Numbered from the stretch's first letter, positions 18,228 to 28,321 are shown. The stretch: DNA of 64,000 bases from Helicobacter sp. NHP19-003 (GCF_019703305.1 NZ_AP024814.1:310001-374000), one strand, 5' to 3'. Notes: a model not told the origin generated them from the letters alone. A program made the numbers and translations.

Positions 18228-18932
18228 ATGAAGCTTACCCCTAAAGAGCTAGATAAATTGATGCTCCATTATGCGGGAGAATTAGCCAAACAACGCAAGG
18301 CTAAAGGCATTAAGTTGAATTACACCGAAGCCGTAGCTTTGATCAGTGCGCATGTAATGGAAGAAGCCCGCGCGGGTAAAAAAAGCGTGGCAGATTTGAT
18401 GCAAGAAGGCAGGACTTTACTCAAAGCCGATGATGTGATGCCCGGCGTGGCGCACATGATCCATGAAGTGGGGATTGAAGCAGGCTTTCCCGATGGTACT
18501 AAACTTGTTACCATCCACACCCCAGTAGAGGCCGGCAGTGATAAACTAAGTCCCGGTGAAGTGATCCTCAAAAACGAAGACATCACCCTCAACGCTGGCA
18601 AACACGCGATCCAACTCAAAGTGAAAAATAAAGGCGACCGCCCTGTGCAAGTGGGCTCACACTTCCACTTCTTTGAAGTCAATAAACTTTTGGATTTCGA
18701 TCGCGAAAAAGCCTATGGCAAACGCTTAGACATCGCTTCTGGTACAGCCGTGCGCTTTGAACCTGGTGAAGAAAAAACCGTGGATTTGATCGACATTGGT
18801 GGCAACAAACGCATCTACGGCTTCAACGCTCTTGTGGATCGCCAAGCTGACCACGATGGTAAAAAACTCGCCCTAAAACGCGCTAAAGCCCACGGCTTTG
18901 GCACTATCAACTGCGGTTGCGACAATAAATAA
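18228..18932 (+). CDS. ureA: Urease subunit alpha (UreA, fused gamma+beta)
   Basis: 234 aa. The first 100 residues are the gamma domain ([20 protein letters not shown] start), the rest the beta domain ([32 protein letters not shown]), fused as in Helicobacter. It associates with UreB in the large (AB)3x4 assembly that hydrolyses urea to ammonia and carbon dioxide for acid survival. The C-terminus ends TINCGCDNK, unlike the H. pylori tail and as I recall from felid/canid gastric species. Ribosome site GAGGAG lies seven bases upstream and ureB follows 14 bp downstream. Confidence 0.98.
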   Translation: MKLTPKELDKLMLHYAGELAKQRKAKGIKLNYTEAVALISAHVMEEARAGKKSVADLMQEGRTLLKADDVMPGVAHMIHEVGIEAGFPDGTKLVTIHTPVEAGSDKLSPGEVILKNEDITLNAGKHAIQLKVKNKGDRPVQVGSHFHFFEVNKLLDFDREKAYGKRLDIASGTAVRFEPGEEKTVDLIDIGGNKRIYGFNALVDRQADHDGKKLALKRAKAHGFGTINCGCDNK

Positions 18933-18946
18933 GGAAAGGAAGACCG

Positions 18947-20656
18947 ATGAAAAAAATTTCTCGCAAAGAATATGTTTCTATGTATGGCCCCACTACGGGC
19001 GACAAAGTGAGACTAGGCGACACTGACCTAATCCTAGAAGTTGAACACGATTACACCACTTATGGCGAAGAAATCAAATTCGGGGGCGGGAAAACCATCC
19101 GCGATGGGATGGGCCAAACCAACAGCCCTAGCAGCCACGAATTGGATTTAGTCATCACAAACGCCCTCATCGTGGACTACACCGGCATTTACAAAGCCGA
19201 CATTGGCATTAAAAATGGCAAAATCCATGGCATCGGCAAAGCGGGCAACAAAGACCTACAAGACGGCGTTTGCAATAGGCTCTGCGTAGGCCCTGCTACA
19301 GAAGCTCTTGCTGGGGAAGGTTTGATCGTTACTGCTGGTGGGATCGACACACACATCCACTTCATCTCTCCTCAACAAATCCCCACAGCTTTTGCCAGCG
19401 GGATCACCACCATGATCGGGGGCGGTACAGGACCAGCTGATGGCACCAACGCCACCACCATCACTCCCGGCCGCTGGAATTTAAAAGAAATGCTCCGCGC
19501 TTCTGAAGAATACGCCATGAACCTTGGCTACCTTGGTAAGGGGAATGTGTCTTTTGAACCTGCTCTCATTGACCAACTAGAAGCCGGTGCGATTGGCTTT
19601 AAAATCCACGAAGACTGGGGCAGCACTCCTTCAGCGATTCACCACGCTCTCAACATCGCCGACAAATACGATGTGCAAGTGGCGATCCACACCGACACTT
19701 TGAATGAGGCCGGTTGTGTGGAAGACACCCTAGAAGCCATCGCTGGCCGCACCATCCATACCTTCCACACTGAAGGTGCTGGCGGCGGACACGCTCCCGA
19801 TGTGATCAAAATGGCGGGCGAATTTAACATCCTCCCAGCTTCCACAAACCCCACCATCCCCTTCACTAAAAACACAGAAGCTGAGCACATGGACATGTTG
19901 ATGGTGTGCCACCACTTGGATAAAAACATCAAAGAAGATGTGGAATTTGCCGACTCTCGTATCCGCCCCCAAACCATTGCGGCTGAAGACAAACTCCACG
20001 ACATGGGGATTTTCTCCATCACCAGCTCCGACTCTCAAGCCATGGGTCGTGTGGGCGAAGTGATCACCCGCACTTGGCAAACAGCGGACAAAAACAAAAA
20101 AGAATTTGGCCGCTTGCCTGAAGAAAAAGGCGACAACGACAATTTCCGCATCAAACGCTATGTCGCCAAATACACCATCAACCCCGCCATCACACACGGC
20201 ATTTCTGAGTATGTCGGCTCTGTGGAAGTGGGCAAATACGCCGACTTGGTGCTTTGGAGCCCCGCCTTCTTTGGCATTAAACCCAACATGATCATCAAAG
20301 GCGGTTTCATTGCACTTTCTCAAATGGGCGATGCCAACGCTTCTATCCCCACCCCTCAACCTGTTTATTATCGCGAAATGTTTGGCCACCACGGGAAAGC
20401 CAAATTTGATACAAACATCACCTTTGTGTCTCAAGTGGCCTATGAAAACGGCATTAAACATGAGTTGGGCTTGCAAAGAATCGTGTTGCCTGTGAAAAAC
20501 TGCCGCAACATCACCAAAAAAGACCTCAAATTCAACGATGTTACCGCACACATCGAAGTCAACCCTGAAACCTACAAAGTGAAAGTGGATGGCAACGAGG
20601 TTACCTCCCACGCTGCGGACAAATTGAGCTTGGCGCAACTCTACAATCTATTCTAG
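18947..20656 (+). CDS. ureB: Urease subunit beta (catalytic, UreB)
   Basis: 569 aa, the same length as in H. pylori. Nickel ligands are in place: H136 and H138 in THIHFIS, carbamylated lysine K219 in GFKIHEDWG, then HTDTLNEAG and [12 protein letters not shown] histidines and the aspartate of TSSDSQAMG. The mobile flap carries MVCHHLD with the usual Cys-His pair. All features indicate an active nickel urease, not the iron-containing UreA2B2 type. A rho-independent terminator follows, as in H. pylori, separating ureAB from ureI and the accessory genes. Confidence 0.99.
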   Translation: MKKISRKEYVSMYGPTTGDKVRLGDTDLILEVEHDYTTYGEEIKFGGGKTIRDGMGQTNSPSSHELDLVITNALIVDYTGIYKADIGIKNGKIHGIGKAGNKDLQDGVCNRLCVGPATEALAGEGLIVTAGGIDTHIHFISPQQIPTAFASGITTMIGGGTGPADGTNATTITPGRWNLKEMLRASEEYAMNLGYLGKGNVSFEPALIDQLEAGAIGFKIHEDWGSTPSAIHHALNIADKYDVQVAIHTDTLNEAGCVEDTLEAIAGRTIHTFHTEGAGGGHAPDVIKMAGEFNILPASTNPTIPFTKNTEAEHMDMLMVCHHLDKNIKEDVEFADSRIRPQTIAAEDKLHDMGIFSITSSDSQAMGRVGEVITRTWQTADKNKKEFGRLPEEKGDNDNFRIKRYVAKYTINPAITHGISEYVGSVEVGKYADLVLWSPAFFGIKPNMIIKGGFIALSQMGDANASIPTPQPVYYREMFGHHGKAKFDTNITFVSQVAYENGIKHELGLQRIVLPVKNCRNITKKDLKFNDVTAHIEVNPETYKVKVDGNEVTSHAADKLSLAQLYNLF

Positions 20657-20682
20657 TGTCGATCGAAGGGGGGGAATTTTTT

Positions 20683-20708
20683 GCCCTGCTTTTTTAAGCG
20701 GGGCTTTT
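20683..20708 (+). terminator. Rho-independent terminator after ureB
   Basis: GCCCTGCTT-TTTT-AAGCGGGGC stem-loop followed by TTTTGTTGTTT. It would end most ureAB transcripts, giving high ureAB and lower ureIEFGH expression. Confidence 0.85.
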
Positions 20709-20741
20709 GTTGTTTAGGGGGTTTGATTTACTTTATTGTTT

Positions 20742-20747
20742 TATAAT
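20742..20747 (+). promoter_or_regulatory. ureI promoter -10
   Basis: TATAAT in TTTTATAATGAAG, 68 bp before the ureI ATG; the leader ends in AAGGATAGGA. This supports separate transcription of ureIEFGH. Confidence 0.6.
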
Positions 20748-20814
20748 GAAGACTCCTTGAGGTTTTTCGTTATGCAGCGATAAACGCTCTGGTTATTTCA
20801 CAATAAGGATAGGA

Positions 20815-21402
20815 ATGTTAGGACTCGTGTTATTGTATGTTGCGATCGTGTTGATCAGCAACGGCGTTTGTGGGCTCACTGGCGTAGACCCCAAAAGCAA
20901 AGCAGTGATGAACTACTTTGTGGGCGGGCTCTCCATCGTTTGCAACATTGTGGCGATCATTTACTCCACTTTCCACATGACTCCTCCTGTGGAAGGTGCA
21001 GAAAATATCCAACAAGTGGCGCACCATCTGATTAACTTCTATGGCCCTGCAACTGGCTTGTTGTTTGGCTTCACCTACCTTTATGCTGCCATCAACAACA
21101 CCTTTAACTTGGATTGGCGCGCCTATGGTTGGTATTGCTTGTTTGTTACCATCAATACCATCCCTGCAGCCATTCTCTCCCACTACTCTGATGCCCTAGA
21201 CGATCACAAAATGTTAGGAATCACTGAGGGCGACTGGTGGGCGTTCATTTGGCTTGCTTGGGGCGTGCTCTGGTTAACCGGTTGGATTGAGGAAGTGGCT
21301 AAAATTAAACTCGGCAATTTTGTGCCCTGGCTCGCCATCGTTGAAGGGATCGTTACAGCTTGGATTCCTGCTTGGCTTCTCTTCATCCAACACTGGGCGT
21401 AA
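20815..21402 (+). CDS. ureI: Acid-activated urea channel UreI
   Basis: 195 aa with six membrane helices. The first periplasmic loop is acidic/His-rich (STFHMTPPVEGAENIQQVAHHL) and the second contains HYSDALDDHKML; protonation of such histidines opens the H. pylori channel at low pH. It lets urea reach cytoplasmic urease only in acid. Sequence positions lining the pore (W and F residues near GLLFGFTYLYAA) are kept. The gene is the first of the accessory unit and is followed three bases later by ureE. Confidence 0.97.
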   Translation: MLGLVLLYVAIVLISNGVCGLTGVDPKSKAVMNYFVGGLSIVCNIVAIIYSTFHMTPPVEGAENIQQVAHHLINFYGPATGLLFGFTYLYAAINNTFNLDWRAYGWYCLFVTINTIPAAILSHYSDALDDHKMLGITEGDWWAFIWLAWGVLWLTGWIEEVAKIKLGNFVPWLAIVEGIVTAWIPAWLLFIQHWA

Positions 21403-21405
21403 GAA

Positions 21406-21930
21406 ATGCACGCTAGGGCTATCTTAGGCAATCTCCACACTAGAGCCCCACAAAGCGGGGCTGTGGATTACATTGACCTAGAATGGTTTGATAGCCAGAA
21501 GCGCATGGGGCGTTTTAAGACAAGAGGGGGGGAGGAAGTGGTGATGAAATTAGAAAATCCCCCTAAAATGGGGTTGTCCGATGGGGACATTTTATTCCAA
21601 GATTCCCAAACGACCATCGCCATCAACATTTTGCCCACCGATGTCCTTTGCGCCTACGCCTCTAACATGCACGAAGTGGCAAAAATCTGCTATGAAGTGG
21701 GTAACCGCCACGCCTCTTTATACTATGGTGAGGAAGATTTGAGTTTTAAAACCCCATACGAAAAGCCTATACAAGCCTTGTTTGAAAAGCTGGGCGTGAA
21801 ACATGCGGTTTTAAAAAGCAAATTAGACGCTTCTAAGCGCATTTCTGCAAGTGCATCGCCCCACAGCGAAACCTCTGCTCCGCTCAAATTCTTTGACAGC
21901 ACTGACTTACAGATTGTGATTAAAAAATAG
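21406..21930 (+). CDS. ureE: Urease accessory nickel metallochaperone UreE
   Basis: 174 aa. The N-terminal UreE domain has the LGNLHTRA start and the central nickel-binding domain contains [15 protein letters not shown]. The C-terminal tail is short and not His-rich (one SPHSE histidine), as in other Helicobacter. UreE receives nickel (also via HypA) and delivers it to UreG for urease activation. It sits between ureI and ureF with gaps of three and seven bases. Confidence 0.93.
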   Translation: MHARAILGNLHTRAPQSGAVDYIDLEWFDSQKRMGRFKTRGGEEVVMKLENPPKMGLSDGDILFQDSQTTIAINILPTDVLCAYASNMHEVAKICYEVGNRHASLYYGEEDLSFKTPYEKPIQALFEKLGVKHAVLKSKLDASKRISASASPHSETSAPLKFFDSTDLQIVIKK

Positions 21931-21937
21931 GATTTCT

Positions 21938-22633
21938 ATGCACACCGACTTTTTACTGCTCCAAATCAACGATGCCGTGTTTCCCATTGGCTCTTACACC
22001 CATTCCTTTGGGCTAGAAACCTATATCCAGCACAAAGAAGTGTTTGACAAAGAGAGCGCGCTAGAGTATTTAAAAGCCAATCTAGGCACGCAGTTTTTAT
22101 ACAGCGACCTGCTAAGCTTGAAACTGAGCTACCAGCACGCCTTAAAAGGGCTAGAGAATCAAGACCCCCACTTGGGGCATATTTTAGACATTGAAGAAAA
22201 GGTTTGCCTAGCTACCCCCCCACTAGAGTTAAGAAGTGCGAACCAAAAGCTGGGTAATCGCTTTTTAAAAACGATTTTGCAATTAGACCTGCCCTTTGTG
22301 CGCTTCTTTAGAGCCTACGCCAAAGCAGCCACCACGCCCACACATGCCACAAGCTATGGGGTGTTTTGTGCGTGTATGGGTATTAGTTTAGACACCGCCT
22401 TAAAGCACTACCTTTACGCCCAAAGCTCCAATATGACGATCAACTGCGTCAAAACCATCCCCCTCGCCCAAAATGACGGGCAAAGGATTTTACTCGCCTT
22501 GCAAGAAACTTTTAGCGACCTGCTCGCCACTTTAGAGGGCTTGGAGGAAAGCCATTTATGTGCGGCAAGTGTCCAAAACGACATCAAGGCGATGCAACAC
22601 GAGCAACTTTACTCCCGCTTGTATATGTCTTAA
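21938..22633 (+). CDS. ureF: Urease accessory protein UreF
   Basis: 231 aa, all-helical family. The typical [16 protein letters not shown] motif is at residues 13-28, and [22 protein letters not shown] is the conserved C-terminal helix. UreF bridges UreH and UreG and controls GTP hydrolysis during nickel insertion into urease. It is about 20 residues shorter than I recall for H. pylori UreF, but nothing central is missing. Confidence 0.93.
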   Translation: MHTDFLLLQINDAVFPIGSYTHSFGLETYIQHKEVFDKESALEYLKANLGTQFLYSDLLSLKLSYQHALKGLENQDPHLGHILDIEEKVCLATPPLELRSANQKLGNRFLKTILQLDLPFVRFFRAYAKAATTPTHATSYGVFCACMGISLDTALKHYLYAQSSNMTINCVKTIPLAQNDGQRILLALQETFSDLLATLEGLEESHLCAASVQNDIKAMQHEQLYSRLYMS

Positions 22634-22657
22634 CTCCAACTTACTTAAAGGAACAAA

Positions 22658-23257
22658 ATGGTAAAAATCGGTGTTTGTGGCCCTGTGGGCAGTGGAAAAA
22701 CGGCTTTGATCGAAGCCCTGACAAGGGCAATGAGCCAGAATTACAGCATAGGTGTGATCACCAACGACATTTACACCAAAGAAGATGCCGAGTTTTTGTG
22801 TAAAAACTCTGTGATGCCCCGTGAAAGAATTATCGGGGTGGAAACGGGGGGTTGTCCGCACACCGCTATTCGCGAGGATGCATCCATGAACCTAGAAGCG
22901 GTGGAAGAAATGCATAATCGTTTCCCCGACATTGAATTGATGTTTATTGAGAGTGGGGGGGACAACCTCTCCACCACCTTTAACCCCGAGCTTGCCGATT
23001 TTACGATCTTTGTGATCGATGTGGCTGAAGGGGATAAAATCCCCAGAAAAGGCGGACCGGGCATCACCCGCTCTGATCTACTCATCATCAACAAAATTGA
23101 CCTAGCCCCCCATGTCGGAGCGGATTTAGGCGTGATGGAGCGCGACTCTAAAAAAATGCGTGGGGACAAACCCTTTTTATTCACCAACATTAGAAGCAAG
23201 GACGGCTTAGATCAGGTGATCTCTTGGATTCAAAAATACGCCTTGTTAGAAGATTAA
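22658..23257 (+). CDS. ureG: Urease accessory GTPase UreG
   Basis: 199 aa. P-loop GPVGSGKT at residues 8-15. The nickel-binding Cys-Pro-His is C66-P67-H68 in [12 protein letters not shown], with [13 protein letters not shown] for guanine recognition. UreG dimerises with nickel at the CPH motif, and GTP hydrolysis drives metal delivery into the urease active site through UreF and UreH. A good AAAGGAAC ribosome site precedes it; ureH starts two bases after. Confidence 0.97.
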   Translation: MVKIGVCGPVGSGKTALIEALTRAMSQNYSIGVITNDIYTKEDAEFLCKNSVMPRERIIGVETGGCPHTAIREDASMNLEAVEEMHNRFPDIELMFIESGGDNLSTTFNPELADFTIFVIDVAEGDKIPRKGGPGITRSDLLIINKIDLAPHVGADLGVMERDSKKMRGDKPFLFTNIRSKDGLDQVISWIQKYALLED

Positions 23258-23258
23258 A

Positions 23259-24074
23259 ATGGAGCATAAGAGTAGTTACGCCCAAGCCTCACGGCTGAAG
23301 CTCAAAACCAAAATGGGGCTGAATGGCAAGTGTGTCATTGCCGACAACTACTTCACCCCGCCTTTTAAGCTCATGCCCCCCTTTTACGCAAGAGATAGCC
23401 TCGCTGAGATCATGCTGATTGCCGTGAGCCCAGGGATGCTAAAGGGGGACGCGCACGAGATAGACATAGAAGTGGGGCAAGATTGCCAGCTCAAACTCTC
23501 AAGCCAAAGCTTTGAGAAAATCCAAGACACGGAAGATGGCTATGCCAGCCGCCAAACCCGCATAGAGATTAGAGAAAATGCGCTTTTGGACTTTAGCCCC
23601 CTGCCTATTATCCCCTTTGCTAACGCGCATTTTCAAAACCACAGCCAAATCGTGCTACATGAAAACGCCCAACTGCTTTATAGCGAAATCATCACCGCCG
23701 GACGCATTGCGCACGGCGAAGCCTTTGCCTTTAATCGTTTGCACTCCACACTCAACATTGCCTATTCGCAAGAAAACAGCACGCACCCTTTATTTGTGGA
23801 TAACACGCTTTTAGAACCTAGCAAGATGGATTTAAAAAACCCGTGCATGTTTGGCAACTACACCCACTATCTAAACCTAGTGGCTTTCACCAAGCGTTTA
23901 GACAAGGACACCTTGCTCGGCTTTTTAGAGAACTTTGAAGGGCAAGTGGGGGTCAGCACTTTAGCCTCTAAACTGCCCGAGGGTTACTTCAGCCTATGCC
24001 TCAAAGCCCTAGCCAATGGCTCTGAACCCTTGTTGCATTTGCGTAAGTCCATCTCGCAGCTACTCTTAGCCTAA
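23259..24074 (+). CDS. ureH: Urease accessory protein UreH (UreD family)
   Basis: 271 aa. Contains the UreD-family landmarks MLKGDAHEIDIEVG, SQSFEKIQD and ITAGRIAHGEAFAF. UreH is the scaffold docking UreF-UreG onto apo-urease, and its internal tunnel guides nickel. Last gene of the urease cluster; 15 bp later a new promoter for an outer-membrane protein begins. Confidence 0.95.
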   Translation: MEHKSSYAQASRLKLKTKMGLNGKCVIADNYFTPPFKLMPPFYARDSLAEIMLIAVSPGMLKGDAHEIDIEVGQDCQLKLSSQSFEKIQDTEDGYASRQTRIEIRENALLDFSPLPIIPFANAHFQNHSQIVLHENAQLLYSEIITAGRIAHGEAFAFNRLHSTLNIAYSQENSTHPLFVDNTLLEPSKMDLKNPCMFGNYTHYLNLVAFTKRLDKDTLLGFLENFEGQVGVSTLASKLPEGYFSLCLKALANGSEPLLHLRKSISQLLLA

Positions 24075-24079
24075 CAAAC

Positions 24080-24109
24080 TTGACAAAAATTGAGAGTTTT
24101 TGCTAGAGT
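24080..24109 (+). promoter_or_regulatory. Strong promoter of the outer-membrane protein gene
   Basis: TTGACA (24080-24085), 18-bp spacer, and extended -10 TGCTAGAGT (hexamer 24104-24109). Unusually good for Helicobacter, where -35 boxes are rarely recognisable. Confidence 0.65.
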
Positions 24110-24139
24110 AAAAACCTTTAGTTTTTTTGAAAGGTTTTT

Positions 24140-24930
24140 ATGTTTTTTGGTTTTAAGGTTAGGGGGATGGTTTAGGTTTGGCCTTAGCTTCTTCAGTGGC
24201 TTCTTTACATGCAGAGAGAAATGCTCCCTTTATCGGGCTAGGTTTCCAGTATTCTTACTTCACCACCGACTCTAAATTTGCCTTCCCCATCTTTGGCAAA
24301 TCCGGAAAAGTCCCGGGAAGTATCTTTGGTGGAGATATCGAAGTTGGCTATAAGCATTTCTTCGGCTTTTTTGGCTTACGCCTTTACGCAATGGCAAGTG
24401 CCCAAGCTGGTGGCGGCACACATAAATCTGGTGGCGTCAACATCCGTAGTTCTGCTGCTGAATATTTCTACGGCGGTGGCATGGATGCCATGGTTAATTT
24501 TTACGACAACGACCATAGCAGTTTTGGGATTTTTGGCGGAGCTGTGGTGGGCGCGAGCCAATGGCGCTTGGGCAAGGTTTATACCAATGGCGTATGCGCG
24601 ACCACTAAAGAATTTGGCGACCCTAGCAGTGGCTGTTTAACCATGAACGATTTTGCGCAAAAAACCCTTCCTGGTCTCATCAAGCCCATGGGTGGCAACA
24701 TTGATTTTAACCCTGTCCATTTACAGATTTCCATCAATGCGGGCTTAAGAGGGCAATTCACCCCACACCAAGGCTATGAGATCGGCGTGCGTATCCCGCT
24801 CATCACAGACCCCTATCTCATCACCAAAGCCGGTAAGAATTCTTTGCCCTTCTTTGCCTCTTTGCTCAACAATTCCTCTGTGCTCAAACGCAACATTGTG
24901 GCCTTTGCTAATTATGTAGTGAATTTTTAA
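24140..24930 (+). CDS. Helicobacter outer-membrane protein (Hop/Hof-like), broken near the start
   Basis: The mature protein is clear: after LALASSVASLHA the sequence begins ERNAPFIGLGFQYSYF, continues with glycine/aromatic-rich strands and ends in YVVNF, as expected for an outer-membrane barrel recognised by Bam. The natural start is ATG 24140 (ribosome site GAAAGG, strong promoter upstream), but that frame stops at 24173. One added base, at the five G at 24162-24166 or the TTT at 24171-24173, would join it in frame to the signal peptide. The only in-frame start left is TTG 24178, which would lose the basic signal-peptide N-region. It may be off-phase, an error or a pseudogene. Confidence 0.75.
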
Positions 24931-26537
24931 TCCCCCCATTCCCACTCTCCGAAAGCTTTTTTAAGGTATTCAAACGCCTTGAGGGGGTCGGGTGTTACGC
25001 CCAAGCCCTTGTCGTAGATTTTACTTAATCGACGAAAGGTTTCCTCGTAACAAGGCTCTTCGCAATCTGCCTCATTGGCGACGATGCTGTAATGCTCTAG
25101 GGCTTTGGCGTAGTCTTGCCCCACCACCTCGCCGCCCTCAAAATACAGCTCGGCTAAATTAAAGTGGGCTGTATAATCCCTAGCATTCACCTCTATCGCC
25201 TTATTAAGGTATTCTAGGGCTTTTTGCTCGTCCTTGACGCACCCACTGCCCGTAAGATACCTTTTTGCCACATGGCCATAAAGATGCGTGTTGCCAGCTC
25301 TATGGCTTTTAAACACCATTCTAAAAGCTGTGTATCGTCAAAATCCCCCCAACACATAGACACTAAGCGATCGTAAGCCTCTGCGCCAAAGACTTCTTCA
25401 GCAAGGCTTATCGCCTTTTTGTAATGAGCCGCCGCCTTTTTGCGATCACTCTTAGAGTTTATGCCCTCACTACGATTCTTGTATTGCTGAGAAATGTAAT
25501 AGTAAATGCGTGCCTTCTCTAACTTACTTTTACCCATTTTAAGGGCTTTATTGTAATAATACTCCGCTCCTTCAGGGTCTTTATACACGGCATCCTCAAG
25601 ATAAAAGTCAGCTAATCTAAAACAAGCCCCCACAGAGCCCATATCCACCGCTCGATTTAGGTATTCTAAGCCTTTTTCTATATCCACAGGCACCCCCTCA
25701 CCTTTTAGGTAAAACCTCCCGAGTATTTTATAAGACCTTGTGTCCCCCATGTCCCCCGCTTTTTTCAAGTATTCTAGGGCTTTGGTGAAATTAGGACACC
25801 CCTTAAAAGAGCGTAGCGTCATGCTATTGCGATAAATCTTGCCTAGCTCGTAGAAACTCTCCACATCGCCCAGTTTTGCGCTCTTTTCATGGCACTCTAG
25901 GGCTTCATTAATATATCTTTTCTCGTGCGCCTGCACGCCCCTTAAGAACAATACATCTGCCTTTCTAGGGAAGGCTTGTCTAGAGCCCACACCCCCCACT
26001 TTAAAATCCTGCACGGGCAAATCGTTAAACAACGCCACAAGTCTTAACAAACTAAGAGTATAGTCGTCATGATCTAAGTAGAATTTTGCGCCGTATTTGT
26101 TGTGGTATTTGGCTTTGTCGTTCTCAAAGAGTTTTTTAAAAGCGGGGCAAGCTTGGGCTTCTTTAAGATTTTGCACCCCACAAGAGATGATGAAGGAACA
26201 GCGGTATTCGCCATGCCTTAAGGGGGCAAAACACACATAAAAGCCATGCGTGCTCTCTAGCTTGGCAGTATTTGCCAAATCCTCTTGCAAGAGAGCTTTA
26301 GGGGCAAAAATCAACACCCCCCTAACCTCCTCTGCCACCCCTTTATGGTTTAAAATTTTAAAAGGGCTTTTTCTCAAACGCACACACCCACCCAATCGCC
26401 TTTAAAAGCTTATTTATGTCCTTCACAATGCCCTCTATGGGGGTGTCATTCTCATTGCTGACATTGTCATCAAAGGCATCAAGACATTTTTTAAGCTCTT
26501 CTTTCTCTTTAAACCCTAAAGCCACTCTTTCTATCAT
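24927..26537 (-). pseudogene. Sel1-repeat/TPR protein with unknown N-terminal domain, two frameshifts
   Basis: Reading from ATG 26537 (AAGGAGG upstream), 59 codons (MIERVALGFKEKEELKK...) run to a stop at 26358. One T fewer at 26360 would join it to the next frame (KILNHKGVAEEV...), which carries most of the protein. A second break near 25294 (missing G in GAGCTGGCAAC) separates ECLKAIEL-type repeats from the last 110 residues, which start NTHLYGHVAKRYLTG. Repaired, it would be about 535 aa: an unrecognised N-terminal domain of about 190 residues, then Sel1 repeats such as ALEYLKKAGDMGDTRSYKIL. The downstream partner of the DUF262 gene, nine bases away. Confidence 0.7.
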
Positions 26538-26546
26538 CGTGCCTCC

Positions 26547-27863
26547 TTAAACGGCGTATTCTTTAAAAAACGCATACAGCTGGGTATAAATCTCCTCTGT
26601 GCGTTCTTGTATGTCCTCTAAGAGCCAATCGCTTTTGGGGAATTTGGCTAAATCTTGCGCCTCTAAAAACTTGGATTTGGCGTATTTGGGCTTTTTTGCG
26701 TCAAAGTAGCCATTGCTCGCCTTGATGTTGAGCGGTTTTTCTAAAAGGATTTTATTGCCAATGGATTCGACTAAGGCGTTTGCCTCTTTTTTATCAATCT
26801 TCACATAATTTGTTTGCCACTTTTTGGGGAAAATGTGCTCAATCTCGGGTTTTTCACAAACCCCCGTTTCTTGCGTGGGGTATTTTAAAACCATGTTGAG
26901 CAATAAAAGGGCTTTGGTGAGCCTTTTGGTTTGCGCCGCCTCAAAAAAAGTGCGGAAAGTGTGTTCGCTCCTTTTAGTATAAACCACGCTTTTTAAAAGC
27001 TCTTGGCTCTCTGCCCCAAAGTCTATGCTCCCTGTCTTATAAAGCGAAGTGTAGGCGTGATAGACCAAGTTTTTAATCTGCCCGGGGTGGCGTGCAATGG
27101 TATAGACCAAGAAATGCGCACATGTCCGCATTAAAATTTCCTCATGTCCTTTTAGATAGTCCTTTCCCTTCTCTAAACAATAGGTATAATAAGCCACATC
27201 TAAAGAACTCCCAATACCCACTCTCTAAAGTGGCAAGGACATTGTAAAACTGATTTGATTTAAGGCTGTATTTGCGTGGCTCGTCCGTGCCATACCAATA
27301 CTCCTCCATTTTTGCAATTTCTTGCATGATAGAGCCGTCTTTAAGCAAATTGCGGTGCTTGTTTAAAAAGAAAGGGCGTAAGCCCATTTCTCGGCTTTTC
27401 TCCCCATTGCGTGCCCGCAAGACATGCATACAAAGCCTAAAGAGCCAATCAATGCTGCACTCTTGCTCTAAATTCTGCCATCGCTCAGTAAACGTCTCCC
27501 TTTCTTAGGGCTTTGTGTAAGAGAAAATCACGCTTTTAAAAATGTCCGTATCCACTAGGGGGAGTCCTCTAGTGTTGAGCGTGTTAAAAACCCTTAGGGC
27601 GTATTCTAGGCGGTTTTCTTCATCTTGCCCCCCACACTCCACCGACAACACAATGCACGATCGCAACACACACAGACAAAACTCGTGAAAAGTTGTGGTG
27701 TGGATTGCGCTAAATTCATCTAGCTGCGTTACAAAGTAGCGGTAGTTTTTCTCGTAATTTGAGCTGTCCTCGGCTCGTCTTGCTCTAGTCCGTTTTCTAG
27801 AATATTTTGCAAGACTTGGTGCTTGTCATCGCTGATGGTGTGGCTGATTAAATAAAAACTTTG
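26547..27863 (-). pseudogene. DUF262/DUF1524 (GmrSD-like) HNH protein, decayed
   Basis: The C-terminal part is an intact DUF1524 HNH domain with EIEHIFPKKW and ESIGNKILLEKPLNIKASN. Upstream segments read FRTFFEAAQ, RPFFLNKHRNLL and the DUF262 signature RVFNTLNTRGLPLVDTDIFKS. They are split by a frameshift at about 27203, an in-frame TAA at 27505-27507 and another frameshift near 27770. The N-terminal ParB-like nuclease motifs are missing; the homology fades at 27863, next to an IS605-type relic. Related two-domain proteins (GmrSD, BrxU and others) restrict modified phage DNA. This copy is almost surely inactive. Confidence 0.8.
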
Positions 27864-27889
27864 TTAATTTCTAGGAAAAAGATATTGAT

Positions 27890-28011
27890 TTAGTTTTACT
27901 ATACACAGAGTGGGGGCATCCACTCTTGGAGGAGAGGCTGTAAGACCCGCCTAGCGGGCTAGCCTTGATGATACCAGAATCCCCTAGCTTTAGCTATGGA
28001 GAGTATGTCAA
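27890..28011 (+). mobile_element. IS605-type right-end remnant with tnpB tail
   Basis: One frame reads RVGASTLGGEAVRPA, a stop and then RASLDDTRIP, as at the C-terminus of IS605-group TnpB. It is followed by the hairpin CCCCTAGC-TTTA-GCTATGGAG and ends GAGTATGTCAA; TCAA is the right-end cleavage tetranucleotide of ISHp608. A matching right end, clearly related, is at 42828-42831. The remainder of the element is absent. Confidence 0.6.
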
Positions 28012-28075
28012 TGCAGCGGAGATTATTAGCTCCTTTGTGGCTAAACAAAAACTAAAAGGCTAAGTTAATATCTTA

Positions 28076-28117
28076 TTAACTTCGGGGAAAATCTGTTAAC
28101 TTCGGTGGGAAAATCTG
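28076..28117. repeat. Two tandem 20/22-bp repeats
   Basis: TTAACTTCGGGGAAAATCTG followed directly by the same unit with two extra bases (TTAACTTCGGTGGGAAAATC then TG), then a partial third TTAAT. Function unknown. Confidence 0.6.
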
Positions 28118-28163
28118 TTAATTAGGTGTTGCGAACCCCGTGCTGTGGGGACTTGCGGGAGGC

Positions 28164-28190
28164 GTACAATGTACTGTATAAATATTGTAC
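28164..28190. promoter_or_regulatory. Dyad resembling a repressor operator, overlapping a -10-like site
   Basis: GTACAAT and ATTGTAC are perfect inverted 7-mers with 13 bp between them; GTACAATGTAC is also a palindrome by itself. TGTATAAAT, a -10-like sequence, lies inside. It is about 400 bp upstream of the CI/S24-type repressor gene, so it could be its operator, but that is inference. Confidence 0.35.
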
Positions 28191-28198
28191 AAACTCTT

Positions 28199-28224
28199 AG
28201 CGAAAAATCGCTTTTTATTTTTTT
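28199..28224 (+). terminator. Rho-independent terminator
   Basis: AGCGA-AAAA-TCGCT stem followed by TTTTATTTTTTT. It would stop plus-strand transcripts entering from the IS relic or the dyad region. Confidence 0.65.
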
Positions 28225-28321
28225 TCGCCTTTCACATTTCAATGGAAAAACAAAAGCAATTTTCAAAAAATCCATGCGGCTATGGAATCGGTAAGCCAAG
28301 CTTTGCGCTTGGATCTATATG

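Noticed and set aside
19730-20638. 302-aa open frame antisense to ureB
   Set aside because: It lies entirely inside ureB, has no ribosome site, and its composition (His/Phe/Val rich) is a shadow of the conserved gene.
18228-20656. Possible second, iron-type urease (UreA2B2)
   Set aside because: The UreB metal ligands and full accessory gene set fit the nickel enzyme, and there is only one ureAB pair in the window.
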